Positions 1 through 8,298 of a DNA stretch of 64,000 nucleotides are shown here, piece after piece (position 1 is the stretch's first letter; each line of letters begins with the position of its first letter). Origin of the DNA: CAG-877 sp963645945 (GTDB lineage Bacteria > Bacillota_I > Bacilli_A > RF39 > UBA660); assembly GCA_963645945.1 (NCBI GenBank), contig CAVIUA010000003.1, positions 1-64,000 of the forward strand, given 5' to 3'. A model generated the notes under the pieces. The model searched no databases. It was not told where the DNA came from and saw only the letters and a list, made by a program, of their open reading frames with translations. The position numbers were made by a program, and so were the translations under genes.

Positions 1-29
1 TCATATTGATTATTGTAATAAAAAAATGA
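1..29 (+). CDS. 3' end of a small hydrophobic toxin-like peptide gene (partial)
   Basis: The first 29 bases are identical to the last 29 bases of the complete small peptide gene at 272-364, including the stop codon at 27-29. The visible residues end in a run of Ile/Leu/Val followed by Lys-Lys. The gene is therefore the preceding member of a tandem array and is cut by the window edge. Its function is inferred from the complete copy. Confidence 0.6.
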
Positions 30-128
30 CACTTAATTCTTAGGAATTAAATGTCTTATCAACAAAACGGTAGACATTCAATTTTCGAGTCAACTGAATG
101 CTTCCTTTTTTTATCAAGTTTCCTTGAC
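20..128 (-). ncRNA. Putative antisense antitoxin RNA, copy 1
   Basis: A minus-strand promoter is visible: TTGTAA at 158-163, 17-bp spacer, TATATT at 135-140. A transcript starting near 128 would run leftward over the 3' end of the first small peptide gene. It would end at the hairpin at 28-55, which on this strand is followed by a U-run (about 19-26). Length is about 105 nt. This convergent, 3'-overlapping layout is that of the txpA/RatA and bsrG/SR4 type I antitoxins of Bacillus. The RNA itself is inferred. Confidence 0.5.
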
Positions 129-271
129 AAGTTAAATATATCATAAGTGATTACTTTTTACAAGATGTCAAAATCTATAGGATTTATTTTTTTGTTTGTA
201 ATAATATATTTGGAAGCTTAAGTTGAATAAGTGTCTACCTAATTTCTTTTTTAGAAAGGAGGTTTGATGGA

Positions 272-364
272 ATGAAAACAAGAACCTTTGTTATAAAGTT
301 TTTACACTCTCTTTCTATCATTTTATTTCTTTTAATCATATTGATTATTGTAATAAAAAAATGA
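272..364 (+). CDS. Small hydrophobic peptide, putative type I toxin
   Basis: The 30-codon frame starts with ATG at 272, nine bases after a strong AAAGGAGG site (255-262). The peptide has a basic N-terminus (MKTRTF...), one hydrophobic span of about 18 residues rich in Ile and Leu, and ends in Lys-Lys. That is the form of membrane-acting type I toxins (TxpA, BsrG, Ldr, Ibs). Just upstream, TTTCT and AGAAA could pair and partly hide the ribosome binding site, as in such systems. The gene is tandemly repeated (tail of another copy at 1-29) and is faced by an antisense promoter. Toxicity is inferred from this architecture; I recognise no specific named family. Confidence 0.55.
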   Translation: MKTRTFVIKFLHSLSIILFLLIILIIVIKK

Positions 365-463
365 CACTTAATTCTTAGGAATTAAATGTCTTATCAACAA
401 AACGGTAGACATTCAATTTTCGAGTCAACTGAATGCTTCCTTTTTTTATCAAGTTTCCTTGAC
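355..463 (-). ncRNA. Putative antisense antitoxin RNA, copy 2
   Basis: Minus-strand promoter TTGAAG at 493-498, 17-bp spacer, TATATT at 470-475. The predicted transcript (about 463 to 355) overlaps the 3' end of the peptide mRNA. It ends at the hairpin 363-390, whose arms GACACTTAATTC and GAATTAAATGTC pair almost fully and are followed on this strand by a U-run (354-361). Confidence 0.5.
410..447 (+). terminator. Terminator of the small peptide mRNA
   Basis: CATTCA (410-415) pairs with TGAATG (430-435), extended by further A-T pairs past one mismatch, followed by seven T at 441-447. It ends the plus-strand transcript about 75 bases past the peptide stop codon, inside the region covered by the antisense RNA. 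Confidence 0.6.
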
Positions 464-507
464 AAGTTAAATATATCATAAAATTTATATTTCTTCAATC
501 ATTTATT

Positions 508-1659
508 TTAATTGAAAAGTACTTTTTCTGACTTAAATTGTCTTACAATTATTTTTATAATGATAATTGAAATTACAATTGATGAGGCTAAACAAACAAT
601 AACATTATAGTAATTGACCTTAACTGTAAAAATATCCATTAATAGTTGAACATGTGACAATATTGGTATCATATAATATATTTTACTTATTATTTCAACA
701 TTTAACATAGATATAAACATTGGTACTAAAGTAATAAATGTTAAAATTTGACTGGCTATTTGAGCTTCTTTATAGCTTTTTGTATTAGCTGTTAAGGCTA
801 TAGCTAAACCAGATATTAGAAGCGATGACGCTATACATATTATAATTCCTATTATGATATTTTCTGATGTAAAAAATAAACTTATGTCTTCATAAACCTT
901 ATATTTTCCTTTTGCGATTATCAAACTTCCAATAGTTATAATGTAGCCAAACAAAGATGAGAACAGACTCATTATTGATGTTGCAAGATACTTGCCAGTA
1001 ATTAATTCTTTACTAGTTACCGGGAATGTTAAAATTGTTTCCAATGTACCTTGCTCTTTTTCGACGGCTGTTGCACTGGTTGCGGTAGTAGATGCAGCCA
1101 TAGATGCAGCAATAATTATATAAGTAAAGGCAATAGAAAGAATTGTTTCTAGTAGATAGTTTTCTCCTTCTATGTACTTTGTTTCAATAGAAAAATTATT
1201 ATATACTTCTTCTGGATCAATATCTTTATTTATTAAATATTCATCACCTATATAGTTATTATACTGACTTAAATAAGCAGTTACATATTCAACAGAAGAC
1301 ATACCATCCATTCCTTCATCAGAGTATATTGTATACTTATTTTCTTTTTCATCATAATAGACATAAGTCGATACATCATGATTTTTAAAGGCTTCTTCCA
1401 TACTTTTTAAGTCTGAATATTTTTTAATTTTTAATTGATTTTCTTTTATTAGTTTGGTTTCTATTTCATTAGGTTCATAGTTTATAGCAACAGTATAAAT
1501 TGTTTTATCATTAACACTATTTTCATATGTACTTGATAAATAAAAGACAAAGAATGCAATTAGTAAAGGAAATAGAAAAATTAAAACAACAGTTTTTTTG
1601 TCACGAAATATTGATCTTAATTCTTTTTTAATAGTAATTTTAATATTATTTTTATTCAT
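508..1659 (-). CDS. ABC-2 type transporter permease, NatB-like
   Basis: Membrane subunit of an ABC exporter. One membrane segment lies near the N-terminus (about residues 20-45). A large, mostly polar external region follows to about residue 170, then five or six hydrophobic segments to the C-terminus. This is the layout of ABC2_membrane permeases of the NatB/sodium-efflux type. I place the start at the ATG ending at 1659, which overlaps the stop of the upstream ATPase gene and has AGGTG before it; a GTG three codons earlier is possible. Substrate is not evident. It forms a pair with the ATPase gene at 1652-2404. Confidence 0.85.
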   Translation of the reverse strand: MNKNNIKITIKKELRSIFRDKKTVVLIFLFPLLIAFFVFYLSSTYENSVNDKTIYTVAINYEPNEIETKLIKENQLKIKKYSDLKSMEEAFKNHDVSTYVYYDEKENKYTIYSDEGMDGMSSVEYVTAYLSQYNNYIGDEYLINKDIDPEEVYNNFSIETKYIEGENYLLETILSIAFTYIIIAASMAASTTATSATAVEKEQGTLETILTFPVTSKELITGKYLATSIMSLFSSLFGYIITIGSLIIAKGKYKVYEDISLFFTSENIIIGIIICIASSLLISGLAIALTANTKSYKEAQIASQILTFITLVPMFISMLNVEIISKIYYMIPILSHVQLLMDIFTVKVNYYNVIVCLASSIVISIIIIKIIVRQFKSEKVLFN

Positions 1660-2404
1660 AGTTATCACCTACTAAAGCAAAAAAGCTATCTCTTAAATTA
1701 GTTGTTTTGGTTTTCTTAAATATTTCTTCTTTACTACCCTCTATAATTTTTTTTCCTTTATTTATCATGACTATTTTATCACAAATATTTTCTGCCTCTT
1801 CCATATAATGAGTTGAATATAAAATACATTTATTTTCTTTTTTCATTTCTTTAATAAAGTCTATTATTGTTTTACTAGATATGACATCTAGTCCCGATGT
1901 TGGTTCATCTAAAATATAGTATTTTGGATCATGAATTAGACATCTTGAAATACTAGTTCTTTGATATTGACCTGTAGAAAGCGTTCCTATTCTTTGATGA
2001 AGAAAAGATTTCATATTAAATTTATTACTAATTTCCTCTATCTTTTTTTTATATTCTTTTTTAGATAGACCATAGTATGAAGCAGTCATTTCTAATAATT
2101 CATATGGCGAAATATCTTTATATAATTTTGTATTACCAGATAGATAGGCTATTTCTTTTTTTATTGTGATAGAGTCCTTTTTGTATGTTTTATCATCTAT
2201 TGTAACAGTTCCTTTACTAGGTTCCATGATACCAGCAATTATTCTTAGTAATGTTGTTTTACCGGCACCATTTGGTCCTAGAATTCCTACTACTTCTCCG
2301 GACTTTGCGGTAAAAGAAATATTATCATCAGCTAAAAAAGTAACAGTTTCTTTTTCTGATGTTTTCTTGGTGAATTCTTTAGTAATATTTTCTACTTTTA
2401 ACAT
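1652..2404 (-). CDS. ABC transporter ATP-binding protein, NatA-like
   Basis: Cytoplasmic ATPase of the exporter whose permease follows with an overlap of a few bases. Walker A GPNGAGKT is at residues 43-50, signature LSTGQ at 142-146, Walker B YILDEP near 163-168 and the switch histidine in YSTHYMEE near 198. The 250-residue length is normal for NatA/CcmA-type ATPases. Natural partners are sodium or drug/peptide efflux permeases; the actual substrate cannot be told from sequence. Confidence 0.9.
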   Translation of the reverse strand: MLKVENITKEFTKKTSEKETVTFLADDNISFTAKSGEVVGILGPNGAGKTTLLRIIAGIMEPSKGTVTIDDKTYKKDSITIKKEIAYLSGNTKLYKDISPYELLEMTASYYGLSKKEYKKKIEEISNKFNMKSFLHQRIGTLSTGQYQRTSISRCLIHDPKYYILDEPTSGLDVISSKTIIDFIKEMKKENKCILYSTHYMEEAENICDKIVMINKGKKIIEGSKEEIFKKTKTTNLRDSFFALVGDNYE

Positions 2405-2415
2405 AGGTTTCTCCT

Positions 2416-2928
2416 TTAATTCATTTTTATTAAAATCCAGTCATAGTCTTTTAAATTATATACTGACCTGCAATATGGACATATTCCGGTATTATTAGAA
2501 TCTATACTTGCGCCACAGTTTGGACACTCTTTTATAATTCCTATTTCTTTAGCGCCTTTTATTTTACTGAATGTTAAATAGTGTTCTTTTTCTACACGTT
2601 CTGTATTTATGCCAGATACATATTTTCCTGTTGTTTTGTCTACTTGATAATCCATATATCTAGACGTTAATAGTACGGTTATTTCATAATGATCTTCTTT
2701 TTCATATTGATCTTTTATTACTATATTTTTTACGTTTAATTCATCATACATTTGACGTAAATTTTTACTGTTTAATTCTTCTGTAATTTTTAATAGTTGT
2801 TCCTTAACACTTGGACTAATTTTATGTTCTACTCTTTTAATATTATCAGTCATAATAGCTGTTAAAATCATAATATAAGTATTACTTACTTTACTTAAAA
2901 ATTCTGTTTCATTAAATGTTTCATCCAT
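2416..2928 (-). CDS. TIM44-like domain protein with C-terminal zinc ribbon
   Basis: 170 residues without a signal peptide. The body resembles the TIM44-like/Tim44-import fold seen in bacterial membrane-associated proteins. The C-terminus has two CxxC pairs (CPNCG...CPYCR) typical of a zinc ribbon. It aligns by eye with the C-terminal halves of the two downstream membrane-anchored paralogues (same DY.VD..TG/K..G pattern and the same zinc ribbon), so the three genes look like a duplicated family. It sits 11 bases upstream of the ABC ATPase and is likely co-transcribed. Function unknown. Confidence 0.7.
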   Translation of the reverse strand: MDETFNETEFLSKVSNTYIMILTAIMTDNIKRVEHKISPSVKEQLLKITEELNSKNLRQMYDELNVKNIVIKDQYEKEDHYEITVLLTSRYMDYQVDKTTGKYVSGINTERVEKEHYLTFSKIKGAKEIGIIKECPNCGASIDSNNTGICPYCRSVYNLKDYDWILIKMN

Positions 2929-2958
2929 TTTTATCTCTCCTTGTATGTATTATATTTA

Positions 2959-3894
2959 TTATACTGTACTTCTTTTTCTTGCTAGAAGCCATTCATCTGA
3001 CTCTTTAGTTATTTTAGACCTACAGAATTCGCAAGTATCAGCACCCTTTTTTATTTCAGCTCCACAATTTGGACATTTTGTAATGGTATTTTTTTTATCA
3101 TTTCTTACAAATACCATTAAGTAGTATACAGATATTTTTTCATCCCTTTTACCAAAGACAATTTCTTTTGTCTTTTCATCTATAATATAATCACAAAATT
3201 TAACATTCATTTGCATAGTTAAAATTGTTTGATCCTCTATTTTTTGTATTTCTACAACTCTACCATTTACAAAAGTAAAATCTTTCATAATTTTCTTTTG
3301 ATGTTTTTTTTCTATCATCTCTAGTTGCATACAATATTGATTATACATTTCATCAGTTGTTTTAGCGTTTATAGCGTCATAATCAAAATTCATTCTAGCA
3401 TTTTGTATCGTTATGTAATCTTGAAAACGATCTAAGAGGAATTGTTCTTCTGTTTCATCTTGAATATACTTAGAAAATAACTTTGGATTTAGACTTAATT
3501 TAGGATCATATTTTCGATTTTCAAACGACCCTGCTAAACGAAGGCTTCTCCATTTTGCTTCTTTCTTGGCGGCATATTTTTTTATAGGTATCAGAAGTAC
3601 TAGTAAAACAAAAGTTATTATATAAGGATAAAAATCTTCCTTTGATAGATCAATAGAGTACGTATTAGATTTGTCGTTTTTAGAAGTATCTTTTTTCTCT
3701 ATAGAAGGTGCTTGTGATACCTCTTCATTTCCATTTGATGTTTCAGGATATACATCACCATCTCCAGAATTGTATTCATAAACAAAATCGTAATAAGTCG
3801 CAACATTTTTGGGATTCGTGTAGAGCCAAGCTGCCGATACAGTTAGAACTAAAACTACTACTAGAATTATTTTTTTTAATCTTTTATTATTCAT
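2959..3894 (-). CDS. Membrane TIM44-like protein with zinc ribbon
   Basis: 311 residues. A signal-like hydrophobic segment lies at about residues 8-25 and a Ser/Asn/Asp-rich linker to about 80. A second membrane span follows at about 86-105, then a soluble TIM44-like domain and a C-terminal zinc ribbon (CPNCGAEI...CEFCRS). Proteins of this layout are common next to transport genes in Firmicutes but have no firm function. It lies between two paralogues, the downstream-coded 2416-2928 gene and the frameshifted 3925-4798 pair. Confidence 0.75.
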   Translation of the reverse strand: MNNKRLKKIILVVVLVLTVSAAWLYTNPKNVATYYDFVYEYNSGDGDVYPETSNGNEEVSQAPSIEKKDTSKNDKSNTYSIDLSKEDFYPYIITFVLLVLLIPIKKYAAKKEAKWRSLRLAGSFENRKYDPKLSLNPKLFSKYIQDETEEQFLLDRFQDYITIQNARMNFDYDAINAKTTDEMYNQYCMQLEMIEKKHQKKIMKDFTFVNGRVVEIQKIEDQTILTMQMNVKFCDYIIDEKTKEIVFGKRDEKISVYYLMVFVRNDKKNTITKCPNCGAEIKKGADTCEFCRSKITKESDEWLLARKRSTV

Positions 3895-3924
3895 AACGTT
3901 TTCTACTCCTTATTATAAGTTTAA

Positions 3925-4263
3925 TTATAGTTGACTTAGACATTCTTTTTCTGCTAGAAGCCATTCTTCTGATTCTTTAGTTATTTTTGTTTTGCAAAAT
4001 TTGCAAACGTTTGTACTTGTCTTTTTTAATTCTGCTCCACAGTTTGGACAATGCGTTTGTTGTTCCTTTTTATCATCCTTTACAAATACCATACGATAAT
4101 GCATACATATTTTTTTGCTATCTGTTCCTCTAATTATGACTTGGTTATTTTCATTTATAATGTAATCGTAAAATTTAGTTACAATTTCTACAGTTACAGT
4201 CGTTTGATTATTAACTTTGGAAACATTGGTTATCATACCATCAACATATAAGAAATCTTTCAT
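3925..4263 (-). CDS. C-terminal part of a frameshifted TIM44-like/zinc-ribbon paralogue
   Basis: This frame carries the second half of the TIM44-like domain (MKDFLYVDG...), matching MKDFTFVNG in the intact neighbour, plus the zinc ribbon (CPNCGAEL...CKFCKT). The N-terminal half is in another frame (4241-4798). The break is at a run of eight A on the coding strand (4268-4275). One more A, or a -1 slip, would join the halves as one protein of about 300 residues. Confidence 0.65.
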   Translation of the reverse strand: MKDFLYVDGMITNVSKVNNQTTVTVEIVTKFYDYIINENNQVIIRGTDSKKICMHYRMVFVKDDKKEQQTHCPNCGAELKKTSTNVCKFCKTKITKESEEWLLAEKECLSQL

Positions 4264-4798
4264 GACATTTTTTTTGACCTTTTGTTTTTAATGTTTCTAG
4301 TTGCATTTGATATTGATTATATAATTCATTTGTTGTTTTATTACTTAGCATGTCATACTTAAATTCCATCCAAGCATATTGAATAGCTAAATAATCTTGA
4401 TAGCGATTTAAAATAAATTGTTCCATCGTTTCATCTTTTATGTACTTAGCAAATTCTTCTTCTGTAATTGCTTTCTTTTTATTTAATGATAAAGCGCTAT
4501 TAGAATCACGCGATATCCAAACATATATCGTAATGTTTATAATGAAAAACATCCAAAGCGGCGAGAGTACTAGTAATTTTTCTGTTGTTGTTAATTTTCT
4601 CCATTCATCTAAGTTATGGCGCGATGATCCAGATGAATGACTGCTACCTCCAGATGAAGAGCTGCCTCCTCCACCATAGCTAGCGTCAAATCCTGAATCA
4701 GTCGCAATATCTCTTGGATTTGCATATAGACAGGTTGCCGCTACAGATAAGGTTAAAACTACTACTAATATTATTTTATTTAAAAAACCTTTTTTCAT
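4241..4798 (-). CDS. N-terminal part of a frameshifted TIM44-like/zinc-ribbon paralogue
   Basis: Signal-like segment at about residues 5-25, then a Gly/Ser-rich linker (YGGGGSSSSGGSS), a membrane span near 75-95 and the first half of the TIM44-like domain. It breaks off after LKTKGQKK where the intact paralogue continues into MKDF. The last eight residues are out of frame. The 23-base overlap with the next frame and the A8 tract at 4268-4275 indicate a one-base loss, transcriptional slippage or a sequencing error. Confidence 0.65.
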   Translation of the reverse strand: MKKGFLNKIILVVVLTLSVAATCLYANPRDIATDSGFDASYGGGGSSSSGGSSHSSGSSRHNLDEWRKLTTTEKLLVLSPLWMFFIINITIYVWISRDSNSALSLNKKKAITEEEFAKYIKDETMEQFILNRYQDYLAIQYAWMEFKYDMLSNKTTNELYNQYQMQLETLKTKGQKKCHERFLIC

Positions 4799-4837
4799 AG
4801 ATTTACTCCTCTACTATATTAATTATATCATGGAACG

Positions 4838-4868
4838 AAAAAAAAACTATTATATTTCTATAATAGTT
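4838..4868 (-). terminator. Terminator of the Sua5/TsaC gene
   Basis: AACTATTATA and TATAATAGTT pair around a short loop and are followed on the minus strand by nine U. The hairpin includes the stop codon of the gene at 4858. Confidence 0.8.
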
Positions 4869-5880
4869 CTAAATAATTATGTGAACAAGATCTAATTAAT
4901 CTATTCATAATAGCTAAACCTAGGCCAGTTGGTTCAACTCCTTCTATTATAACTAGATCAACTTTGTAATCATCTACTTTACGTAAAAGTGTAAATATAT
5001 TTTTTGATATTTCTTCTAGAGTTTCTCCTAAAGGTAATGTATTTTTAAAATACTTAGTATTTGAAGTTTTACATAGTACTAGACAATTTTCTTTACTTTC
5101 TAGTTCTTTTACTTTGTCTATAAATTTATTATTATCCTTACTATATATTAGTAAACACTTTGAGTCTGGAGCATAATGTTTATATTTCATTCCTGGTGAA
5201 AGTACTTTTTCGTTTTCTTTTATTTCTCCCAAAACATGAGAATCTACTATTACAGGTGCAATATTTTCTAAATCTTCTTTAGTTATTTTTCCGGGTCTTA
5301 AAATGTGAATAATATTATCTAGTACTCTTATAACGGTTGACTCTACGCCTATTTCTGTTTGGCCTGCATCAATTATATAATCAACCTTGTCATTTAACTC
5401 ATTAAAGATATCTTCTATATTAGTTCCAGAAGGTCTTCCTGATATGTTTGCGGAAGGTGCCGCTATTGGAGTATTAGATAATTCTATTAAGTCATGGGCT
5501 ATTTTATTATTAGGCATTCTTATTCCTACTGTATCTAAATTACCAGTTACAATGTTAGGAACTATATCTTTTCGGTTTAAAATTAACGTTAAAGGACCTG
5601 GAAAAAACTTTTCCATTAATTTATATTCAATTTCATTGATATCTTTAGCTATTCTTTCTACCATGTCGATATTTGATACATGTAAAATTAAAGGATTATC
5701 TTGTTTTCTTCCTTTCGCAATAAAGATATTTTTAACAGCTACTTCATCTAGTCCATTCGCTCCTATTCCATAAACTGTTTCTGTTGGAAAAAGGACTAAT
5801 TTACCTTGTTTTATATATTCAGCAGCTTCTTTAATACTTTCTTTCTGATAGTTACTTTTACAGTCTAGATACTTAGCCAT
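4858..5880 (-). CDS. ywlC: L-threonylcarbamoyladenylate synthase (Sua5/YwlC type)
   Basis: Makes threonylcarbamoyl-AMP from threonine, bicarbonate and ATP for the t6A modification of ANN-decoding tRNAs. The YrdC domain fills about residues 15-200: GKLVLFPTETVYGIG, KGR near 78-80, PSANISGRPS near 140-150. A C-terminal Sua5 domain of about 120 residues ends the protein; 340 residues is the normal long-form length. RBS GAGGTGATACG lies just before the ATG. The gene has its own terminator and stands alone between a TIM44-like gene and a divergent permease gene. Confidence 0.92.
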   Translation of the reverse strand: MAKYLDCKSNYQKESIKEAAEYIKQGKLVLFPTETVYGIGANGLDEVAVKNIFIAKGRKQDNPLILHVSNIDMVERIAKDINEIEYKLMEKFFPGPLTLILNRKDIVPNIVTGNLDTVGIRMPNNKIAHDLIELSNTPIAAPSANISGRPSGTNIEDIFNELNDKVDYIIDAGQTEIGVESTVIRVLDNIIHILRPGKITKEDLENIAPVIVDSHVLGEIKENEKVLSPGMKYKHYAPDSKCLLIYSKDNNKFIDKVKELESKENCLVLCKTSNTKYFKNTLPLGETLEEISKNIFTLLRKVDDYKVDLVIIEGVEPTGLGLAIMNRLIRSCSHNYLELL

Positions 5881-5993
5881 ATACGTATCACCTCGGCTTA
5901 TAATTATACTACTATTTTGAATATTTTCAATAAAAGAGCGTTTATTTCTAGATTAATTTATACTATTAAGTTATAATTATTTAAGGTGATATA

Positions 5994-6845
5994 ATGATAA
6001 ATACATGGCAATTTTGGGTAATTATATATTTAATAGCGGGAGTTTTATTTGCTCAAAAGTTTAAAGCTGCTAATCGTAATATGAAAAATGCTGGTTCTTT
6101 GACTATTTTGTTGGAATTATTTACAGGTATTTTTTCATTACTAATGATTCCTGTTTTTGATATAAAAATAGATATTAATAGTAATGTTTTATTAACACTT
6201 TTGATAGTTGTTTTTATATATGCAATTACAGATAGATTAAACATTGAAGCTAGATATGGATTAGATCCTTCTACTTTTAGTATGTTAAAACAATTATCGA
6301 CTGTTTTTATGATTATCTTTGGATTCATGTTTCTAAAAGAAAAATTTGTATTTAGTAAATTACTTGGTACAATATTCATCATTGGTGCTAATATTATACT
6401 TGCTTATGATAAAGGCAAATTCGCTATAAATAAATATTTTATTATGTCTTTTGTTGCTAATTTTTTATTTGCTGTAGCGATGTTAATCAATGTTGATTTA
6501 TCTGATCATTTTAATTTAGCTTTTTATACTTATATTACGGTTACTATTCCTTCTATATTAATATTTATTTTTGGTAGACATAATGTTACTGATATAAAAG
6601 AAGAATTTAATTTATGTAAAAGAAAAGACTTTTTAATAGCGGCTTTTTCTTGGGCTTTAATGTTAAATGCATCTATTAGAGCTTATCAACTTGGTAGTGT
6701 TACGGTTGTTGCTTCTCTATTTGCTTTGACTGCTATTCTTAATGCTTTAGTTGAATTTATATTTAGTCATAATAAAAATAAATTTATACAAAAAGTAATT
6801 GCAGCGACATTAATAATAATTGGAGTGATTCTTGTCAATGGATAA
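5994..6845 (+). CDS. EamA/DMT-family permease
   Basis: 283 residues with about ten hydrophobic spans in two similar halves, the form of drug/metabolite (EamA) transporters. The first half ends with FGFMFLKEKF and the second with ALTAILNALVEFIF, both typical of the family's repeated helix 4-5 region. The start ATG at 5994 follows AAGGTGAT. It is one of the few plus-strand genes here, divergent from ywlC, and ends at its own terminator. Substrate unknown. Confidence 0.8.
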   Translation: MINTWQFWVIIYLIAGVLFAQKFKAANRNMKNAGSLTILLELFTGIFSLLMIPVFDIKIDINSNVLLTLLIVVFIYAITDRLNIEARYGLDPSTFSMLKQLSTVFMIIFGFMFLKEKFVFSKLLGTIFIIGANIILAYDKGKFAINKYFIMSFVANFLFAVAMLINVDLSDHFNLAFYTYITVTIPSILIFIFGRHNVTDIKEEFNLCKRKDFLIAAFSWALMLNASIRAYQLGSVTVVASLFALTAILNALVEFIFSHNKNKFIQKVIAATLIIIGVILVNG

Positions 6846-6857
6846 GAATCTTTTTTT
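6827..6857 (+). terminator. Terminator of the EamA permease gene
   Basis: GATTCTT (6827-6833) pairs with AAGAATC (6844-6850), followed by seven T (6851-6857). The stop codon is in the loop. Confidence 0.85.
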
Positions 6858-6906
6858 ATGACATAAGAAATGTAAAAAATTTAGTTTGGTTCGATTTTAG
6901 TTTGAT

Positions 6907-7149
6907 TTAATCTTTGTTTTTTTTTAAACTTCTTTTATTTTTATTTTTTTTGTATACAATTCTAACTATGATAATAGTTTTTTCTTCATTTATTGTGCAA
7001 TAATTTAGAGAATTTTACTTTTATACATCAATATACTTTTTTAAGTTTTTTCGTTATTTGATAGACTGGTATTCCTTATGGATAATCCTTAATGTTTTTT
7101 TCTTTCTTCTCTAAGTTTTTAATTATTTTTTTGCAGAGGCGATATTTTT
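6907..7149 (-). pseudogene. Decayed RelE/ParE-family toxin remnant
   Basis: This stretch after the FtsW-like gene has no intact frame. Read on the minus strand with stops and frameshifts, pieces resemble a RelE/ParE toxin: KIIKNLEKKEKNIKDYP near the 5' side and LNYCTINEEKTIIIIVRIVY near the 3' side, ending KKNKNKRS then a stop at 6907. The last piece is like the YRIVYTI...IIIVLRV core strand of the family. At least two in-frame stops break it. No antitoxin gene remains nearby. The match is by eye only. Confidence 0.35.
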
Positions 7150-8232
7150 TTAGTTTTTAGAAATATTCAGGATGATTCCAATACTTGCCATACTAACAAG
7201 AAGTGATGAACCTCCATAACTAATAAATGGCAACGTTACTCCTGTTACAGGTATCATACCAATTACTACCATTAGATTCATTAAGGACTGGAATATTATT
7301 TGAAATATCATACCAAATGATAGGTATTTTGAAAAAGAATCTTTTGCCCTTAAAGAAATTTTTATGCCTCTGTATAATATTATGGAAAATAATCCTACTA
7401 CAATAAAGGCACCTACTACGCCGAATTCTTCAGCTATAATTGAGAAGATAAAGTCAGTTTGTGGTTCAGGTAGGTAGAAATGTTTTTGGATGGAATTTAA
7501 AAAACCTGTACCAAGAAGTCCTCCTGGTCCTATTGCATATAAACTTTGTATTATCTGAAAACCTGTACCTAGTGAATCTTCCCATGGATTAATAAAAGAT
7601 GTTATGCGGTCCATTCTATATGGAGCAATTACTACTAATATTGCAATACCTATGATACCTAAAACACCTATTCCAATAAAAAATTTCATATTTACACCTG
7701 CTATAAATAATAGTGAAATTATAGACATAACTAATATTACACCAGTACCTAAGTCTGGTTGTAACATAATTAAAAAGAAAAATAATAAAGTAATGCCAAG
7801 GATAGGAAATACACCTTGTTTATAACTCTTTAGGAACTTATTACTATTTGAAAGATATTTACTTGTAAAAATTATCAAACCGAGTTTAGCTGCCTCACTA
7901 GGTTGTATTCCAAATGGTCCTATACCAAACCAAGATCTTGAACCATTTCTAATACTACCAATGCCTGGTATTATAACAGCAATTAATAAAATTAGACAGA
8001 TTATAATTATTAAATTTGCCTTTTTATAATATACTTTATAATCTATTTTAGATACTATATACATTATAACTAAACCTAGTAAAAAAAATACTAATTGATA
8101 TTTTAAATAATGAAATGAATCATTAAATTTATATTCTGACCAGATACTGGAAGCAGAATATATCATAACTATACCAAAAATAGATAAAATGATTACCGCT
8201 ATTAAAAATATTTTATCTATTCTTTTTTTCAT
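7150..8232 (-). CDS. FtsW/RodA/SpoVE-family SEDS protein
   Basis: Membrane glycosyltransferase that polymerises lipid II, working with a class B PBP at division, elongation or sporulation. 360 residues with about ten membrane spans. Family motifs are seen: GSRSWFGIGPFGIQPSEAAKLG, LQPDLGTG, PEPQTDFIFSIIAEEFG and the end motif LPFISYGGSSL. The length is that of SpoVE/FtsW. Whether it is the division, elongation or sporulation copy cannot be settled. A terminator at 8274-8298 separates it from the surface-fibre genes upstream. Confidence 0.92.
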   Translation of the reverse strand: MKKRIDKIFLIAVIILSIFGIVMIYSASSIWSEYKFNDSFHYLKYQLVFFLLGLVIMYIVSKIDYKVYYKKANLIIIICLILLIAVIIPGIGSIRNGSRSWFGIGPFGIQPSEAAKLGLIIFTSKYLSNSNKFLKSYKQGVFPILGITLLFFFLIMLQPDLGTGVILVMSIISLLFIAGVNMKFFIGIGVLGIIGIAILVVIAPYRMDRITSFINPWEDSLGTGFQIIQSLYAIGPGGLLGTGFLNSIQKHFYLPEPQTDFIFSIIAEEFGVVGAFIVVGLFSIILYRGIKISLRAKDSFSKYLSFGMIFQIIFQSLMNLMVVIGMIPVTGVTLPFISYGGSSLLVSMASIGIILNISKN

Positions 8233-8273
8233 TTTATCACCTATTAAATTATATTTTATTTAAAATTTATTAT

Positions 8274-8298
8274 GAAAAAAAGAGACCATTTGGCCTCT
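8274..8298 (-). terminator. Terminator of surface-fibre locus A
   Basis: AGAGGCCA and TGGTCTCT pair with a two-base loop, followed on the minus strand by seven U. It sits directly after the stop of the DUF5305 gene and closes locus A. Confidence 0.85.

Larger units (their letters stand above)
1..146. repeat. Direct repeat, copy 1 (3' half of toxin/antisense unit)
   Basis: Positions 1-146 match 336-481 base for base, at an offset of 335. The repeat covers the end of the small peptide gene, a hairpin serving the minus-strand transcript, a hairpin serving the plus-strand transcript, and the -10 element of a minus-strand promoter. It may extend leftward beyond the window. Confidence 0.9.
336..481. 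repeat. Direct repeat, copy 2 (3' half of toxin/antisense unit)
   Basis: Identical to 1-146. Beyond 481 the two copies diverge. Copy 2 still keeps a usable antisense promoter because the new upstream sequence supplies a -35 (TTGAAG) at the same 17-bp distance. Confidence 0.9.

Noticed and set aside
336..481. The 146-bp repeat as insertion-sequence ends or a CRISPR-like repeat
   Set aside because: No transposase lies between the copies, there are only two copies at 335-bp offset, and the repeat coincides with the 3' half of a toxin/antisense unit.
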